Notes: a model not told the origin generated them from the letters alone. Positions 20,993 through 32,945 are shown, counted from the stretch's first letter. The stretch: DNA of 64,000 nt from Micrasema longulum (GCA_022494885.1 JAGVSM010001710.1:1-64000); one strand, 5' to 3'. Numbers and translations are program-made.

Positions 20993-21960
20993 CTTTTATT
21001 TATTTTATTTTATTAACATAAACGGCAAATCTGCTTTTTACAAACATTTATAATATTAACAATATTAATTTGGCTTTACAATTTTGAATAAATTTAAAAG
21101 GTCTATAATTTTTCTTCTTTCGTCTTAACTTATTTTAACAAATTTAATGTTTTTAGTAAAAAAATCATAATTAAAAAATTCATGACTTATTTTAAGTTTA
21201 AAATGTATATACCGTAAGATTTTTTTTTGGACTCTTTCAAGAGAATTTTAGTGACAGCTGTAGTAAGGAGTCCATATTGTAAAGTGATACTATAACTGGC
21301 TTCTCACTAATGAAGTATACATCAACTTCAAAGTGCCTATGTTTTTGAATTCCTTAGTCACACGTAACATGAAGCCCAACATTTTTAGAGATTTACTAGT
21401 AATATTATTTATGTGCCTAATAAAAGATAATTTTTGATCAAAAACGATACCCAGGTCGCGCACCTCAGAAGTTGAGCCTAATTGCATATTACCCACCAAA
21501 TAATCAAATAAAATTGGGTTTTTTATTCTAAAAAATCTCATTATTTGGCATTTTTTAATATTTGATTGAAGTTTATTGGTGGAGCACCACTGGAACATTT
21601 TATCTAAATTACGTTGCAGAGTCACACAATCATTTACGGAATTAATAACTTTAAAAATCTTCATGTCATCGGCAAACAGCAATATTTCAACATTATAAAA
21701 TACATCCATTATATCATTAACAAAGATGATAAACCGTATTGGGCCCAGATGGGAACCTTGAGGAACACCACTAGTAGCACAGAAAGATTGGAATAAAGTG
21801 TTACAAATGTTTACCGATAGTGTTCTATCAGTCAAGTAGCTTTGAAACCATTTAATCATGGGACCACTTATTCCTAGATTTGATAGTTTGGCGACCAAAA
21901 TGTTTAAACACACCTTTTGCTTAAGATAACACAATGGTACATCACCGCATGTAAAAAATT
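20993..21960 (-). mobile_element. Jockey/CR1-type LINE, 3' third
   Basis: Includes the RT fragment below, its frameshifted continuation (a SLYNMDSLLQL-like stretch near 21260), a 3' UTR, and the end GCCGTTTATGTTAATAAAAT with A-rich tail at 20993-21016. The UTR end (TTTGCCGTTTATGT) is shared with the element ending at 46335. Confidence 0.7.
21290..21934 (-). pseudogene. Reverse transcriptase fragment with FADD box
   Basis: An open stretch of about 214 residues holds the core RT motifs: LSNLGISGPMIKWFQSYLTD, SGVPQGSHLGPIRFIIFVND, LLFADDMKIF (catalytic Asp pair), then LQRNLDKMFQWCSTNKLQSN, VRDLGIVFDQKLSF and LMYTSLVRSQL. GVPQGSHLGP plus FADD and the WC..N.L..N.KKC block identify a jockey/CR1-type LINE. 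The N-terminal half of RT and the endonuclease are missing (5' truncation). Frameshifts follow the open part, so it cannot make a working enzyme. Confidence 0.85.
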
Positions 21961-22227
21961 TTTAGAGCAGCCTTTTGAGAGTTAATTACATCAGCCCCTT
22001 CATTTGTTAGAAAACATTTTTTTTATTAAAAAAACGCTTTTAAATATGTGATCCTCTTTGCCAAAGGGTAAGTAGTCTGTTCATGTTCTTAACACTGTAA
22101 GTACAGCGATATACAAGGCACGATATTATGCTAATATCAAAAGATTAAAACAAGACTGTATGAAAAGGGGAAGGGATAGTGGAAACGTGCCGAACCGCGG
22201 TGTGAACCAACATACCACGTATTACAG

Positions 22228-22320
22228 TATAAGACGCCACAATAGCGCAGTGGTTAATGGTGGACTTTATGGCCACGTTCGCCAACCGTTCAAAATTTAA
22301 TTACGCGCAACCATGATAAC
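22228..22320 (+). repeat. Possible degraded tRNA-derived SINE
   Basis: A perfect A-box consensus TAGCGCAGTGG lies at about 22238. The B-box equivalent CGTTCAAAATT is poor. The head resembles SINE D. Confidence 0.3.
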
Positions 22321-22894
22321 CGCCATTTTTTCTCACGTGACAATATGTTCTATTTAACTACACGCCATTTTACACTAAAAACTATTTTGCAACTGTCAGT
22401 GCTGCCAGATTAGAAAAATAAATACAAATGTGGTCAAATAAAAACGAAAAAAAATATAAACTCCATATTAATTATTTATGCACTTTATTAGTTTAAGTGG
22501 ATGATTTATTAAAGATTTTAAATATAAATATTAGCCAATAAAGTTTGATACAGAAACCGAAACTACTTACTTGTAAAACGTTTAAATAATAAAATTAACA
22601 AATAAATCATTGAAACATGCTTATTTCAAAATTAATTAAATTGGAACTTAAATACCCTTCAAAATTTATTAATTATCGCTTTTTTATATTTTCATAAAAA
22701 TGGGTTATTTGCAAAAAAATTTAATGAAAATACTATTTCAACAAAAACGGAATATTAATAAATAATTTAGGTTGTACTTTTCATAAAAGAGTTACGTTCT
22801 TGTGTAAGGCAAATGTAAAAAATAATATAAAATAGAAACACAGATTAAAAATAAAAATATATAAAGCTTTGTTATATAAATTAAACTATCTTAC
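22321..22894. other. AT-rich stretch
   Basis: Nothing recognised. Confidence 0.5.
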
Positions 22895-23050
22895 AGTTAA
22901 GATGCTTGAATCACGCGTGGAAGGTTCCGGGTTCGAATTCCGGTGAGTACACTAAAAATAAATGCTTTTTTTTTTCTTAGCCTGGCTTTTCTGTGCTGTA
23001 ATTCACCATTTTTATTGGCCTTCTGGCCTGTTGTCGTGCAAAAAAAAAAT
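22895..23050 (+). mobile_element. SINE B, 5'-truncated
   Basis: Starts in the anticodon arm (GATGCTTGAATCACGC), B box GGTTCGAATTCC, body CCTGGCTTTTCTGTGCTG and TTCTGGCCTGTTG, tail poly(A) at 23040-23049. Confidence 0.75.
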
Positions 23051-23720
23051 GATATTTCATTGAATTTTTACTGAAGTAAAATTATTAATTTTTACACAAT
23101 AAGCAATATTAAAACTAACGTTAAGTTTAAATTTTAAATTTTATACCAACAAATAGTTTGATAAGTAGAATTGTATTTATGTTATTATTAAAATGCTTTT
23201 GAGTTAAATAAAATATGAAATAGTTACTAATCCATTGTGTTTTTAACTATTTCATTTTATTTTAAACCTGACAACATCGATAATGCAGTACTGTTTGTTT
23301 TTATCTACCGCAAAATGGCGACGGTTAATAAAAGTTTTTTTATGGATGTTTGCAGGCGTTGGTTGGTTGATTTCGATGCAATTATTCAATTTTATCGATA
23401 ATTTTTAAAATGGCGTCAAAAAACAACACAGCCTTCTGAGCCTTGACGGCAATTTATTAATGATTAAAAGGTCAAATATTTTTTAAACCTGATCATTATC
23501 AACAAAGCGCTTTATTTCATTTTTTTAATATGTAGATTGTACAATTTACACGGTTAAAAAAAATGCATAAAAAACCTCCGAGGTATATAACTAGAGTAAA
23601 CATGAGCGTTCAAAATATAGTCCTTTAACCTGCGGCCAATTGGCATATGGTTGATAGAACAGACTTAAGTCTGTTGCGAGCATTTTCCGTCAATTTTTCA
23701 ACTTTTGTCTCCTCGCAATT
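23051..23720. other. Gene-free stretch
   Basis: Holds two words AAATGGCG(A/T)C (23302, 23407) and the self-complementary GACTTAAGTC at about 23662. No gene was seen before the candidate exon below. Confidence 0.4.
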
Positions 23721-23726
23721 ACTAAA

Positions 23727-23806
23727 ATGCCAATAAATGTACGCTAAGATGCTTCACAAATCGATCTGGAAAATTTAGAAAAAGGCGATGGTTTTACCTT
23801 TCACCG
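23727..23806 (+). other. Candidate decayed first exon
   Basis: ATG at 23727 starts MPINVR, a TAA, then DASQIDLENLEKGDGFTFHR, and the next bases are GTAAGTAAT, a good splice-donor match (GT at 23807). The composition looks like protein, but it is 27 codons with a stop inside, and no acceptor or second exon was found. It could be chance. Confidence 0.2.
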
Positions 23807-24410
23807 GTAAGTAATGTTTTGATATTTATAAGAACTTGTTAAAAATAGCTATTTTAATGTTGAAAAAAGTTTTAATAATATGTTACCAGTATTTATTATT
23901 CGTAAGCCATCCCTTTTCTCTGTCCTGCTCAGTTAGTTGGGTGTATTGTGAAACGATAAACAAAGGTGACGCGTATGCGGAAGGGAGAGACATGCGAAAT
24001 AGGACTTACAGTAGACCTATGTTAAAAGTCCGTGCTTTTTACTGTACTACTTATTTTTCTTGTAAAAGTTGACGTGATATAACGTGACGATACTTGCTCC
24101 CTCCGCTAGTCATTCACTTTCCCCTTATGGACGACATTTAGCTTGGATTTGCACGGAATGTTATCTTCATATATCATAAACTTAATTGTAAAAAACTTAA
24201 TTACAGAATTTAATAATATGTTATCTCTTTATTTATTTATCGAAGCCAACACGGTCATACAAAATTCAACAAAATATGCGGTTATTACAAAAAGCCTAGA
24301 TTATTTACGGGTTTCTCAAAATCACCATACGCGTCGAACTCAAAACCTTTTGCACATTGGAAAAACGACCCGCAACAACACAACGAAGCAGACGGAATGA
24401 AGAAGTTCAG
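23807..24410. other. Gene-free stretch
   Basis: Includes open plus-strand readings at 23836-24072 and 24143-24400 with no recognisable family. 23930-24140 is less AT-rich than its surroundings. Confidence 0.35.
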
Positions 24411-24500
24411 TGCTACTGAAAATTGGGCATGAAAATATTTTCCAGCACGCGGTAAAAGTTAGAGCATTTAACTGTAGGTAGTACGGCGAGGTTTCTCTAA
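24411..24500 (+). repeat. Dispersed repeat, copy 1
   Basis: GAAAATTGGGCATGAAAATA, CACGCGGTAAAAGTTAGAGC and ATTTAACTGTA align with 35200-35290 in the same order. Confidence 0.45.
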
Positions 24501-25497
24501 AATGCATGAAAAAAAAACTAATTTAAATGACGAGACATCACAATTTCAAAACTTCGTCAAAACTTGAAAAAATCTTAGTTATGAAAATATGATATATAAA
24601 AGATTTTTTTAAAAATTGACATTGAATTTTTAAATATAGCAATTACGTGTTTCATTTTTTTTAAATTCTGATATAACATCTTAATCACACATATTATTGT
24701 ATAGTATTTCCCGCAAAGCCGAGGCTTGTCTGCGGGTTACGTTATGTATATTTTTTATTTATTTTTTAAAAGCTTTGTTTGTGTTACAGTACGTGCGATT
24801 AATAAAAAACTTGAAATTCTTATTAAATAACTTTTTTAGAGATTACATCACGAATTTACTACGAAAATATCCGATTCAACAATTTATGTTATTTAATTAG
24901 GTTGATTTAATATTTCAATCACGTTTTTTCATTTACCAAAATTACACGTGACGTCGCCGAGGCTATCAATCATCCGGTCGTCTCTTTCTAACAGTTTAAC
25001 GATGTCATTATAATGCAAGATGGAAAAATATAACTAAGTACAAAACAGATACAATACGGAGAATTACGTTTTATAATATTACAACAGTTGCGTCCTAAAA
25101 TATTTTATCTGGACCCATCTATCTTGTACAAACAAGTTTGGGGAAGGTACAAACTTGATTTAATTTTCACCACTGAATGGACTTTCTTTTAACTACTTAT
25201 TGTTATTCACGCTACTGTTTGTAACCCTTTTGTAGGTCCTGTTGGTAAAACAGATCTGGTGGTTTCCAAAAAGAATATAAAGGTTTTTAACAAAATATTT
25301 TGTAATCATTTCGGCAAATCGATTATATCTAATTAATTTAATCCAGTCAGTGAAGATTCACTTTCTTCTTTTCCTAAATCCAATGCAGTACATAATTATG
25401 AAATAAAAGTTAACGTAAGTTGTGTCCATATGGAAGTCTAGGCATTTAAAGAGGCCCAAGACCTGAGGCAAAATATCTGTAGACTTGCACACGAGAT
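24501..25497. other. Gene-free stretch
   Basis: AT-rich. The open reading at 24697-24900 is I/L/F-rich low-complexity sequence without a family match. Confidence 0.4.
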
Positions 25498-25937
25498 GGT
25501 AACTAACTAACTAACCATCACGCCATTTCCCCAGAGGGGTAGGCAGAGAGGATAGAACGCCACACCACTCTGTCCTGGCACACTTCCTTTGCTTCCTTCA
25601 CATTCATACATCTTCTCATGCACGCACGTCGATTATTCCGACTTTTCACATGACCACTTTCAAGAATTTGTTGTACTTGATCATGCCATGTCTTTCTCGG
25701 CCTTCCTCGACTTCTACAACCAGACACATTCGCATCATAAATCTTTTTAGCCGTTCTTTCATCATTCATTCGCTCCACATGACCGAACCATCGCAAAAGA
25801 CCTTTCTTAATTTTGTCGATAATGCTTAACTCAGCCTTGCATTCTGCTCTAATTTCGACATTAGGGCACCTATCATACATTGTTTTTCCGCACATTCGCC
25901 TGAGGGGTCGCATTTCAACAGCATTTTTTAAAAGCAA
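25498..25937 (-). pseudogene. RTE-like LINE RT, C-terminal tail, 139 open codons
   Basis: The minus strand is open for 139 codons: MRPLRRMCGKTMYDRCPNVEIRA-type start, KKGLLRWFGHVERMNDERTA, GRPRKTWHDQV, NRRACMRRCMNVKEAK and DRVVWRSILSAYPSGEMA. This is the common tail of endonuclease-reverse transcriptase LINEs in insects (RWFGHVERM, RGRP..W.D, R..W). The tail repeat TTAG (three times) follows at 25500-25515 (minus strand). The catalytic RT is absent. It is the best-preserved of eight related tails in the window. Confidence 0.75.
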
Positions 25938-26159
25938 ATTATGTTAATGATGGTATTTCTATCCTTATTCTACTGCTATGGTAAAGATGGTATTCTCATT
26001 CGTATTCCACCACTATGCCTAGACGTAACTTTATACCAGGTTTGTAAGTGAAGCTCTAAGTAAGTTAAAGTGGATAAATAATGTAATAAAAAACGTGTTT
26101 TAAAACAGAATGTCACATCATACATTCAAAGTTTGAAAGTATCATTCAATATTAGAATT

Positions 26160-26260
26160 AGTTGTGTTCTGCAAAATGCATATTTTAGGTTGCGTGGTCA
26201 GTCAGACTAAAAAAAATCACCAAAGTTTCTTTAACACATATTATTTTTATTTTTTATTAT
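26160..26260. repeat. Fragment of repeat family H
   Basis: TTCTGCAAAATGCATATTTTAGG and TGCGTGGTCAGTCAGAC match 28132-28175. Confidence 0.45.
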
Positions 26261-26484
26261 TATTTTTTATTCATTTATTCACATAAAGATACATATTACA
26301 AAAAAAATAATAACGTATCCCTGAATATATTAGCCCAAGAGCCCTGATTTTAGTTGAGATAAAATCAATTAAATTATTTAGAAAGTTAATATAGCAAAAT
26401 AATTAAGCGATTTTTTACACTTAAGTTATGAAATAATTGAGTTAATATCTATATCCCAAAACTATTGAATTTATATTTACTTTA

Positions 26485-26828
26485 TTCTGAAACTCAACAA
26501 ACAAATAACAGAATCGGTTCAGTTTTGAGGAGTGGAAAACGGGACAACGATACATCGATTTTATCTATTCTAACAAAAGGTCTGACATGCAGCTGTCTTT
26601 TTTGTACCGTATCGAGGAGGCATCTGCAAGACAGTGACAGGAAATGAATGTTCGAATACCTATTTATCGAAATTCCCTATTCTCACAATTTATATAAAGT
26701 GAAACACAAAAATAATAATGTATAGGAACGTGTACATATTTAATTTGTAATAAATACAATTATATATATCAAACATTCAATTGTGTTCATTTAACAACAG
26801 CAAAGCATTGCCGGGTACAGCTCGTATA
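26485..26828 (-). mobile_element. Helitron-like or similar non-autonomous repeat
   Basis: Seen from the minus strand it starts with GAGCTGTACCCGGCAATGC near 26822, the terminal type AGCTG(T)ACC(C) shared by abundant insect repeats. The inner part (ATCGGTTCAGTTTTGAGGA, TTTTGTACCGTATCGAGGA) resembles 53080-53240. I infer a non-autonomous element; the Helitron class is a guess. Confidence 0.4.
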
Positions 26829-27084
26829 AATATAAAAAAATATATGTACCTTCGAAGATAAAACACGGGAATCCATTTTTTGCCGTTTAGGGGTTAAAAA
26901 TGCATAAATAATTGCGATAAGGTATGTTTTACGAAAATAAAACACTAAGGTACACTTTTGTCGTAAAAAGGTTTTTTAAGGATGTTTTATTGAAAAAAAC
27001 ATCAGCAAACTCGGATATGCTATTTAAATATGTACTATTACTGTTAAAAAAATCGTTTCTTTTTTACATGAAAGTTCTTTACAC

Positions 27085-27200
27085 GAGATTATTTATTTAT
27101 TTTATTTATTTATGTATTTCACAGTTTTAAAATGTACAGAGTTTCTTTGTTTCAGGTCCCGACTAGCTATGAAATTCCTGTGTTTGGGAAGGACCTTCTT
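27085..27200 (-). repeat. LINE-like 3' end, family T, copy 1
   Basis: A TTTATTTATTTA run followed by GTACAGAGTTTCTTTG and AGGTCCCGACTAGC resembles 42725-42845 in order and length. It looks like an antisense LINE tail. Confidence 0.35.
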
Positions 27201-27284
27201 TTTTAACTGTGTTTGTTTTATTTCAATTAATGATACTTAATAAATTCAAAGAATAGTAATAACATTTACAAAAATCAATATAAA

Positions 27285-27520
27285 TATAAATTAGAAAACA
27301 CGCAAATAATAATAATAAAAATTGAATTGTAGATATAAATAAGAAAATTTACCATTAATAGTTAAAAAATGAGACATTATTATTATAAATTAGAAAACAT
27401 ACCGATAATAATAAAAATTAAAGCATAAATATAAATTTGAAAATATACCGATGATAATAAAAAATTGAAGAACTAATATAAATTAGAGAATATACCATTT
27501 GTAATTTTAAATTTAAATAC
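27285..27520. repeat. Imperfect tandem repeat, AT-only
   Basis: The theme ATAAATTAGAAAACATACCG plus ATAATAATAAAAATT recurs about four times at roughly 60-75 bp spacing. Confidence 0.45.
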
Positions 27521-28120
27521 TAGTAATAATAAGAAAAATAAAACAAATGTAAATGAATAAAAAGTAAAAATAAAATATAAATAAAAATAAGAAGGAGATA
27601 TTTGGCAATTAAAAGTAACACAATTTTTAGTAATGAAAATAATTTACAGGATTTAAAAATGTCCACCCTTTATCCACTTATGAGAAGCAAATATAGAAAT
27701 CTCCACCAAAACGGAAAATTAGTTATTTGATGCCAAAATAAACTATAAATAAAAATCTACCTACCTAAATATTAGCATAATTCAAAACTGTATTTAAATA
27801 TTGCAAACACCAATTTTAATTATACTTCTTGACACCGAAAACTTAGCATTCTCCATTGAGTTGGTGAAGAAGAAATCTAAATCTCACAATTCTTTTTTCA
27901 AGGTTTTTCGCAAATATCTCAGTAACTCTCCTTCTTCAATGGAAAATTCCAAGTTTGCTTCTAATACTCTTGGACGTTAAAATTATATAATTTGCTTCAA
28001 AAGTTATGTTTTGGAAATCGACAATCACAAAATCTTGTTTGCTGAACATTTCGTTCAATGTGATTTATCCTTTAATGTACAGATATATTTAATTCACAAC
28101 AGACATATATCAGAGTTTAA
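27521..28120. other. Gene-free stretch
   Basis: AT-rich, nothing recognised. Confidence 0.4.
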
Positions 28121-28124
28121 CTAG

Positions 28125-28372
28125 GACTGGCTGTTTTCTGCAAAATGCACATCGTAGGTTGTGTGGTCAGCCAGACTTTAAAAATCATTGAAACTGGTCA
28201 AATGCGTAGTTAAATTCTTTTTTGTTTTATGAAAAAAACTATTGTGTGCAGTATTTATTATTTTTTAAGGTAAGAAACATTCCAACTGTTGTGTAGATTT
28301 TTTTAATTTACTCTTTACACAAAAGCGATGTTATCTCAGTCACACCTTTGTATGACTGGCTGCTTTCTGCAT
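28125..28372. repeat. Repeat family H copy with inverted ends
   Basis: Ends with GACTGGCTGCTTTCTGCATT at about 28353-28372. The inner part (reversed CAACAGTTGGAATGTTT) equals 57850-57870, where the element reads the other way. The left end GACTGGCTGTTTTCTGC is a direct, not inverted, relative of the right end, so this copy may be rearranged. Confidence 0.45.
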
Positions 28373-28387
28373 TACTACATTCAATTT

Positions 28388-29011
28388 TTCCTTTTATTTA
28401 GGCACCAATAAGGAGACTAAAGTCCTCTGATACGGTATGTGGTATGCGGTAGGCAAGCTGTTCCTGTGTGCACATGAAATGAAGAATATAACTGAAGCTC
28501 TGAATGGGTGTTTCCGAATCCATGGCTTATTCTTATTTTTATTCTTAGTGGTGAGGGTCAGTGCTTGACAAGCTCCTGACGTCACTGCGGCCTGTGAAGA
28601 TCTATTGTGACGGGTGCCCGTGATAGTTCTTGCCCTCCAAGCCCAGGTTTACGAAAAGTCTGGCTACTATGTAGTAGGCGAGAGTTTACATTTTGCTAAA
28701 TCTCCCCCTTCAAGCCCAAATCTGTAAATTATAGGGGTATTAGGTAGGGGGCGAGCTTTTTAACATCCTCAGGTTTAACCAGTGGTCCTCCGAGGATAAA
28801 GCTCCTTTTATGATGTAAAGCATTTCATACACATAGAATGAGGTGTTTCCTCATCTGCACTGCAGAACCTACATCTAGAAGTTTCGGAAAGGTTCATTCT
28901 AGCAAGGTGTTTGTTCAATCTGCAGTACCCTGGGTCGGCTCTAGTGATAACCCTCACTTGATTTTCGCTGAGCTTTATGAGGTCAAAAGCAAAACTTCGC
29001 GAGTGCCTTTT
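28388..29011 (-). mobile_element. R1/LOA-like LINE 3' end: zinc domain plus 3' UTR
   Basis: The minus strand (28761-29011) reads YCRLNKHLARMNLSETSRC, CSADEETPHSMCMKC, the Cys/His domain that ends R1, LOA and I-type proteins, then a frame with stops. A 3' UTR of about 370 bp follows (GCTCGCCCCCTACCTAATAC, CAGGCCGCAGTGACG), ending in TAAATAAAA at about 28395. The same 3' end occurs in split form at 2566-2840 and 1430-1473. Confidence 0.65.
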
Positions 29012-29165
29012 TGTAAATGACTACTCTCAGATAAAATTCCTGAAAAGGGACGTAGAGTGGAGTTTAGTCCGCCTCGTAGCATAATAATTAACGCATTCGC
29101 CTCCCATGCTTGAGTGCACGGTTCGATTCCAAGTAAGGTGAACGACAACCCTTTATGAAACACCT
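29012..29165 (+). mobile_element. SINE A, 5' segment and tRNA-like head
   Basis: ACTACTCTCAGATAAAATTCC, GTCCGCCTCGTAGCATAAT, CCATGCTTGAGTGCACGG and an intact B box GGTTCGATTCC. Confidence 0.6.
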
Positions 29166-29364
29166 AGTACAAAATTTTACATAAATGTACCACCATTGAG
29201 GTATTTATTTTTTTTATATTTCGTATTGATAATAAGTTTTATGTCACCAGGGTATCGTAATAACGTGTTTTGATAGATCAGTCATTCACTCATTTAAAAA
29301 AAAGTTTTATAAGGCTTGCAAGATGTAAATCGACACAAAATATGAGTTTTGAAAGATAATTTAT

Positions 29365-29508
29365 GCTGTAATATTTCACTGACTTGAGACAAGCATCTGA
29401 TTATCATCTATGTACCAAAATTAAACCAGATGCGTTGCAATTGGAATAGATAAAAATGCAGTGCCTTTCACACCACAGAATACGAATAGAGAAATGAAAA
29501 TGATGATA
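29365..29508 (+). mobile_element. SINE A, 3' half (probably of the copy at 29012)
   Basis: GCTGTAATATTTCACTGACTTG, AATGCAGTGCCTTTCAC and GAAATGAAAATGATGAT. About 200 bp of foreign or decayed sequence separates it from the head. Confidence 0.45.
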
Positions 29509-31207
29509 TATCTTAATTTTTTTACTCTTTCATGGACATCCACCATTCTTCTCGTTATTTAAAATGAAATTTTCCTTTACTTTTGAAAAATATTCAACAC
29601 AATGTGACGCTTTTTGGCTACAGTTTTTAAAATAATGACTATCGATTAAATGACGTTAAAAACCTATTCTTCCCATTTTTTCCCCAAAAATCTTGTTTAT
29701 CTCTGTTAAGATCTCACTACGTCTTAAATATTCGTGACTAAGCGTCAGTAAACCACTTTTCAACTGTTGTAAAAATAGTCATTTTTATTATTTTTCAAGC
29801 AAAATTAATCATTTCTTGATATAAAGATCCCTCGATAAGGCAATATGTCACGCGCCACTTTTGTTCGGCTTCAGCCCTAGATCTCAAAGAGACGGTTTAT
29901 GATCAAGCAACTTTTGTCGATAAATTAAACAAGAATTTTTTTCAAAAAATATTTTCAAACCAAAAAAAATTATTAAAATGCACGGCAACAAATGAATTAA
30001 TATTAAGTGCGGGAAAAGTCATGATAACAATAAGAATATATCCACAAATGCCGATAAAGCTTTTATCGTATTTTTGTGATAAAGGGTCTTGGATCAAAAG
30101 ATAATAATATTAATAAAATAATAAATTAACAGAATTATATTCAAACGTCTATAAAGTGAAATTTATTTTCTCTATGAAAAATTATGTATTTACATTTTTT
30201 TATTTAATTATTATTAACGCCCAGAAATTAAGAATTAAATTAAAAAGTGATAATATATCGTATCATATTATACTTTATATATCTATATGCTTTATACATA
30301 AATACATACATAAACGCAGATAGGTAGATAAATAAATGTGTTTGAAAAATTATAACGACAAAACAAAAGTTAACTGTAGGTACATTTTATTTAAATGTAG
30401 GCATGCAAAATACAAAAAGGGATTTTTACAGTATTCGAATAATGGAAGTTATTTTGATTTTATCGCCAAAAAAAATCTAAAAACTGACAATGGAAAAAAA
30501 AAATAAAATTCTAAACTCGTTTCCTAGCCGGTGTGCCGGTGTGCCGGTGAGTCTGACGATTGGAGAAGTTACATAATAATTCTATCTACCAGATGCACGA
30601 AAAATATATGAAATATTTCTGGATATGTATTGTGTATGCAGACACTTGGTAGAATTCCATATTAAACTTGTCCTAACAAGACGAAACGCGTCACAAAAAA
30701 AATTGAATTAAAATCCAATAAACGTCTTTTATTTTGGATACATTACCAAATTTTCGAATATGTTCAATTAGAGGTTTCTAACAATAATATTTCAATTTTC
30801 AAAAAAAAATATATATTTTACTGTACAGGCAATTCAAGAAAACTTTGGTAAATTCGTATTGTAAACGTGGCCCAGCCCTGGTTTTAATATTTCAACGTGA
30901 TGAACGCGGTACGAAGCTTTTTCCTGATTCTGTGTATAAGGTTAACCTTGCATAATCAAGTTGGCATGCAGCAAGGCATGTGGAAATTCTAATTGGAAAT
31001 AAATAACAAATCATATTTACGGACATAAGTGTGACTTTTTGCTAAATCTAAGAATTCTTACGTCAATGGGGAAATTATAGCATCAAAGAAAATACTGTAA
31101 AATAATGACGAATTTTCAAAACATGTACTAAAACTTAGCCAAAAAGTTAGCAGATGTCACCTATGAAAAAGTATTTAACAATGAGAAAGCACGCCTACTC
31201 TGATTAG
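29509..31207. other. Long gene-free stretch
   Basis: Mostly AT-rich. Points of note: a GC-richer unique part at 29825-29905; three tandem GTGTGCCGG-like units at 30529-30550; and GACGAAACGCGTC at about 30691-30703 next to CTTGTCCTAACAAG, vaguely like the Penelope LTR end. Confidence 0.4.
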
Positions 31208-31330
31208 ATATACTTGCAACAGCAACTTAAACCAACCAATGACAGGTCATAAGCACTGTAAATGACTTAACTTCCATATTCCCTCAACAAAAATATTTTT
31301 CCTTTTCATTGCGACGAATTTCAATCTTGA
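31208..31330. repeat. Foldback family F, right arm
   Basis: AACTTAAACCAACCAATGACAGG, TAAGCACTGTAAATGAC and the terminal TTTCATTGCGACGAATTTC. Confidence 0.6.
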
Positions 31331-32332
31331 TAACTCTCTAGGAAGTGGATTCCAGCCATGTCTGCAAGTATTCTGAAAATAAATGTTAGGTATATGATTA
31401 TTTATTCAAAGTATTTAATTTTTAAGATAATTCGAATTTCTGCAAAATATACCAAGTCATATTTAATTATAGAACTGTTTTTTATTAAATAATCAAAACA
31501 CTTTCCCTTTAATGTTATTTTACATGAAATGGGTAATTAAAAGCACTTTTAAAATTATCCTCAGAATGACGTAATGTGTTCGTGAAATGCATAAGTATTG
31601 TGTGTTGTGGTGAGACTGTTTTGAGAACAATGTGATCACATCATCTTCATCTATGATATACCATAATACAATAGTTAAGTACATTCTCCACTTAATATGC
31701 GAGATGTGTCGAGATGGGACTATTTTTTCATGTAATACGGATCTTCTATGACATGAATTTATTATAAATAAAAATGTACCGCCATTGGTCTTGCTAAAGT
31801 AAGAATAAATAAATTGACATAGTAATGTTGTTTTTATAATAAATGTTTTTTTTTATGTGTTTTTTGCTATACATATAAATAAAAATATTTTGTTTGCTAC
31901 GTGTCTGACTCTGTTTTTTTGCTATGTATTTTGTTTTTCACTGGGTTTTTCAATATGTTTTTTACTATGTATTTTACTACATTTCTTAATATGCATTATG
32001 TTTTTACCGTGGATTTTGTTTTTAGTATGTATTTTACTGGGTTTTAAGATATGTTTTTAAAACTATTTTCACCGCATTTTTTTTTTTAATTTTGTATTTT
32101 TCTATATTTTGCACAATATCTTCACTATGTGTACCAAGTTTATTTTTTTTGTGTATTGATTGCTGTTTTTTTATTTAAAAAATTGTCTGGCTTAGAACGA
32201 GGTAAATACCTAATCCTACTCTAGTTGCATATAATTTTATGTATAGATTATGATAATAAATAAATGAAGAAAAAAAAATGTTAAAAAAAACTTATTAATA
32301 CATAATACGATTATTCAACATCAATTAACCCT
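31331..32332. other. Gene-free stretch with T-rich quasi-repeat
   Basis: 31850-32065 is T-rich with repeated TATGTATTTTACT and CTGGGTTTT words. Around 32200-32270 an ATAAATAAATGAAGA tail suggests an old LINE end on the plus strand. Confidence 0.4.
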
Positions 32333-32510
32333 TCACGCCATGGTGCATAGGGCACTTTCATTAATAAATCAAATGTATCGTATCTCGATCATATGTTATA
32401 GAAAGTTAAGTTGATCGGCTTTCCTAATACTTCAGTGTAAAACCAATGCTAACTTCCCAGGATTCGAACCCGGGATCTCAAGCATGGTAGGCAAATGCGT
32501 CTGAGAGCTG
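32333..32510 (-). mobile_element. SINE A copy, diverged
   Basis: ATGGTGCATAGGGCAC, then reversed B box GGATTCGAACCCGGG and CAAGCATGGTAGGCAAATGCG. Confidence 0.65.
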
Positions 32511-32524
32511 CCATTGAGTATAAA

Positions 32525-32700
32525 ATACTAGTCGATAGCTACTCTCAGCAAAAAATGGGAATAAGTAAATCGGGTGGAGATCAGTTCGCCTCGTAATATA
32601 GCGATTGGTACGTTTGTCTATCGTGATTGAGATTCCGGGTTCGATTCCTGTCAGGGTGGACATGATATTGGTATTCACATAATAATGCACTGAAATATTT
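32525..32700 (+). mobile_element. SINE A, 5' segment and head
   Basis: GCTACTCTCAGCAAAAAATGG, AAATCGGGTGGAGATCAG, CGCCTCGTAATATAGCG and B box GGTTCGATTCC; an open inverted pair with the copies on either side. Confidence 0.6.
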
Positions 32701-32702
32701 AT

Positions 32703-32945
32703 TTGTTCATCATGATCATCATCTTTCCCTCTCCTCACCTAATGGTGCATAGGATATTGCATTGGTACACCATCGCAGGGTATCTTGATTATTTTTGTTA
32801 CATGAAGGTAAGATGAGCAGTCTTACGCTTCAGGTACAGTACAGAGACTATGAAATATTCTTATGTAAAAACACCTTTTTATATAAATATTTCATGTCAA
32901 CCGTGTCGAGAATCAAACGCGACCTCGTTACACCATGAGGCCGAT
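32703..32945 (-). mobile_element. SINE A, nearly full copy
   Basis: CTCCTCACCTAATGGTGCAT, GATGAGCAGTCTTACGCTTC and the reversed head GTTACACCATGAGG. The middle of the tRNA-like part has lost about 20 bp. Confidence 0.65.

Noticed and set aside
25498..25516. TTAG repeats as telomeric sequence
   Set aside because: Only three units and not TTAGG; it is the 3' tail of an RTE-like element.
29509..31207. Search for hidden host exons between repeats
   Set aside because: No open frame with protein-like composition and splice sites; only AT-rich DNA and a few unique words.
31857..32060. 67-codon plus-strand reading with L/F/C repeats, looking like a membrane protein
   Set aside because: Product of T-rich quasi-repeats; hydrophobic content follows from TTT/CTT codons.
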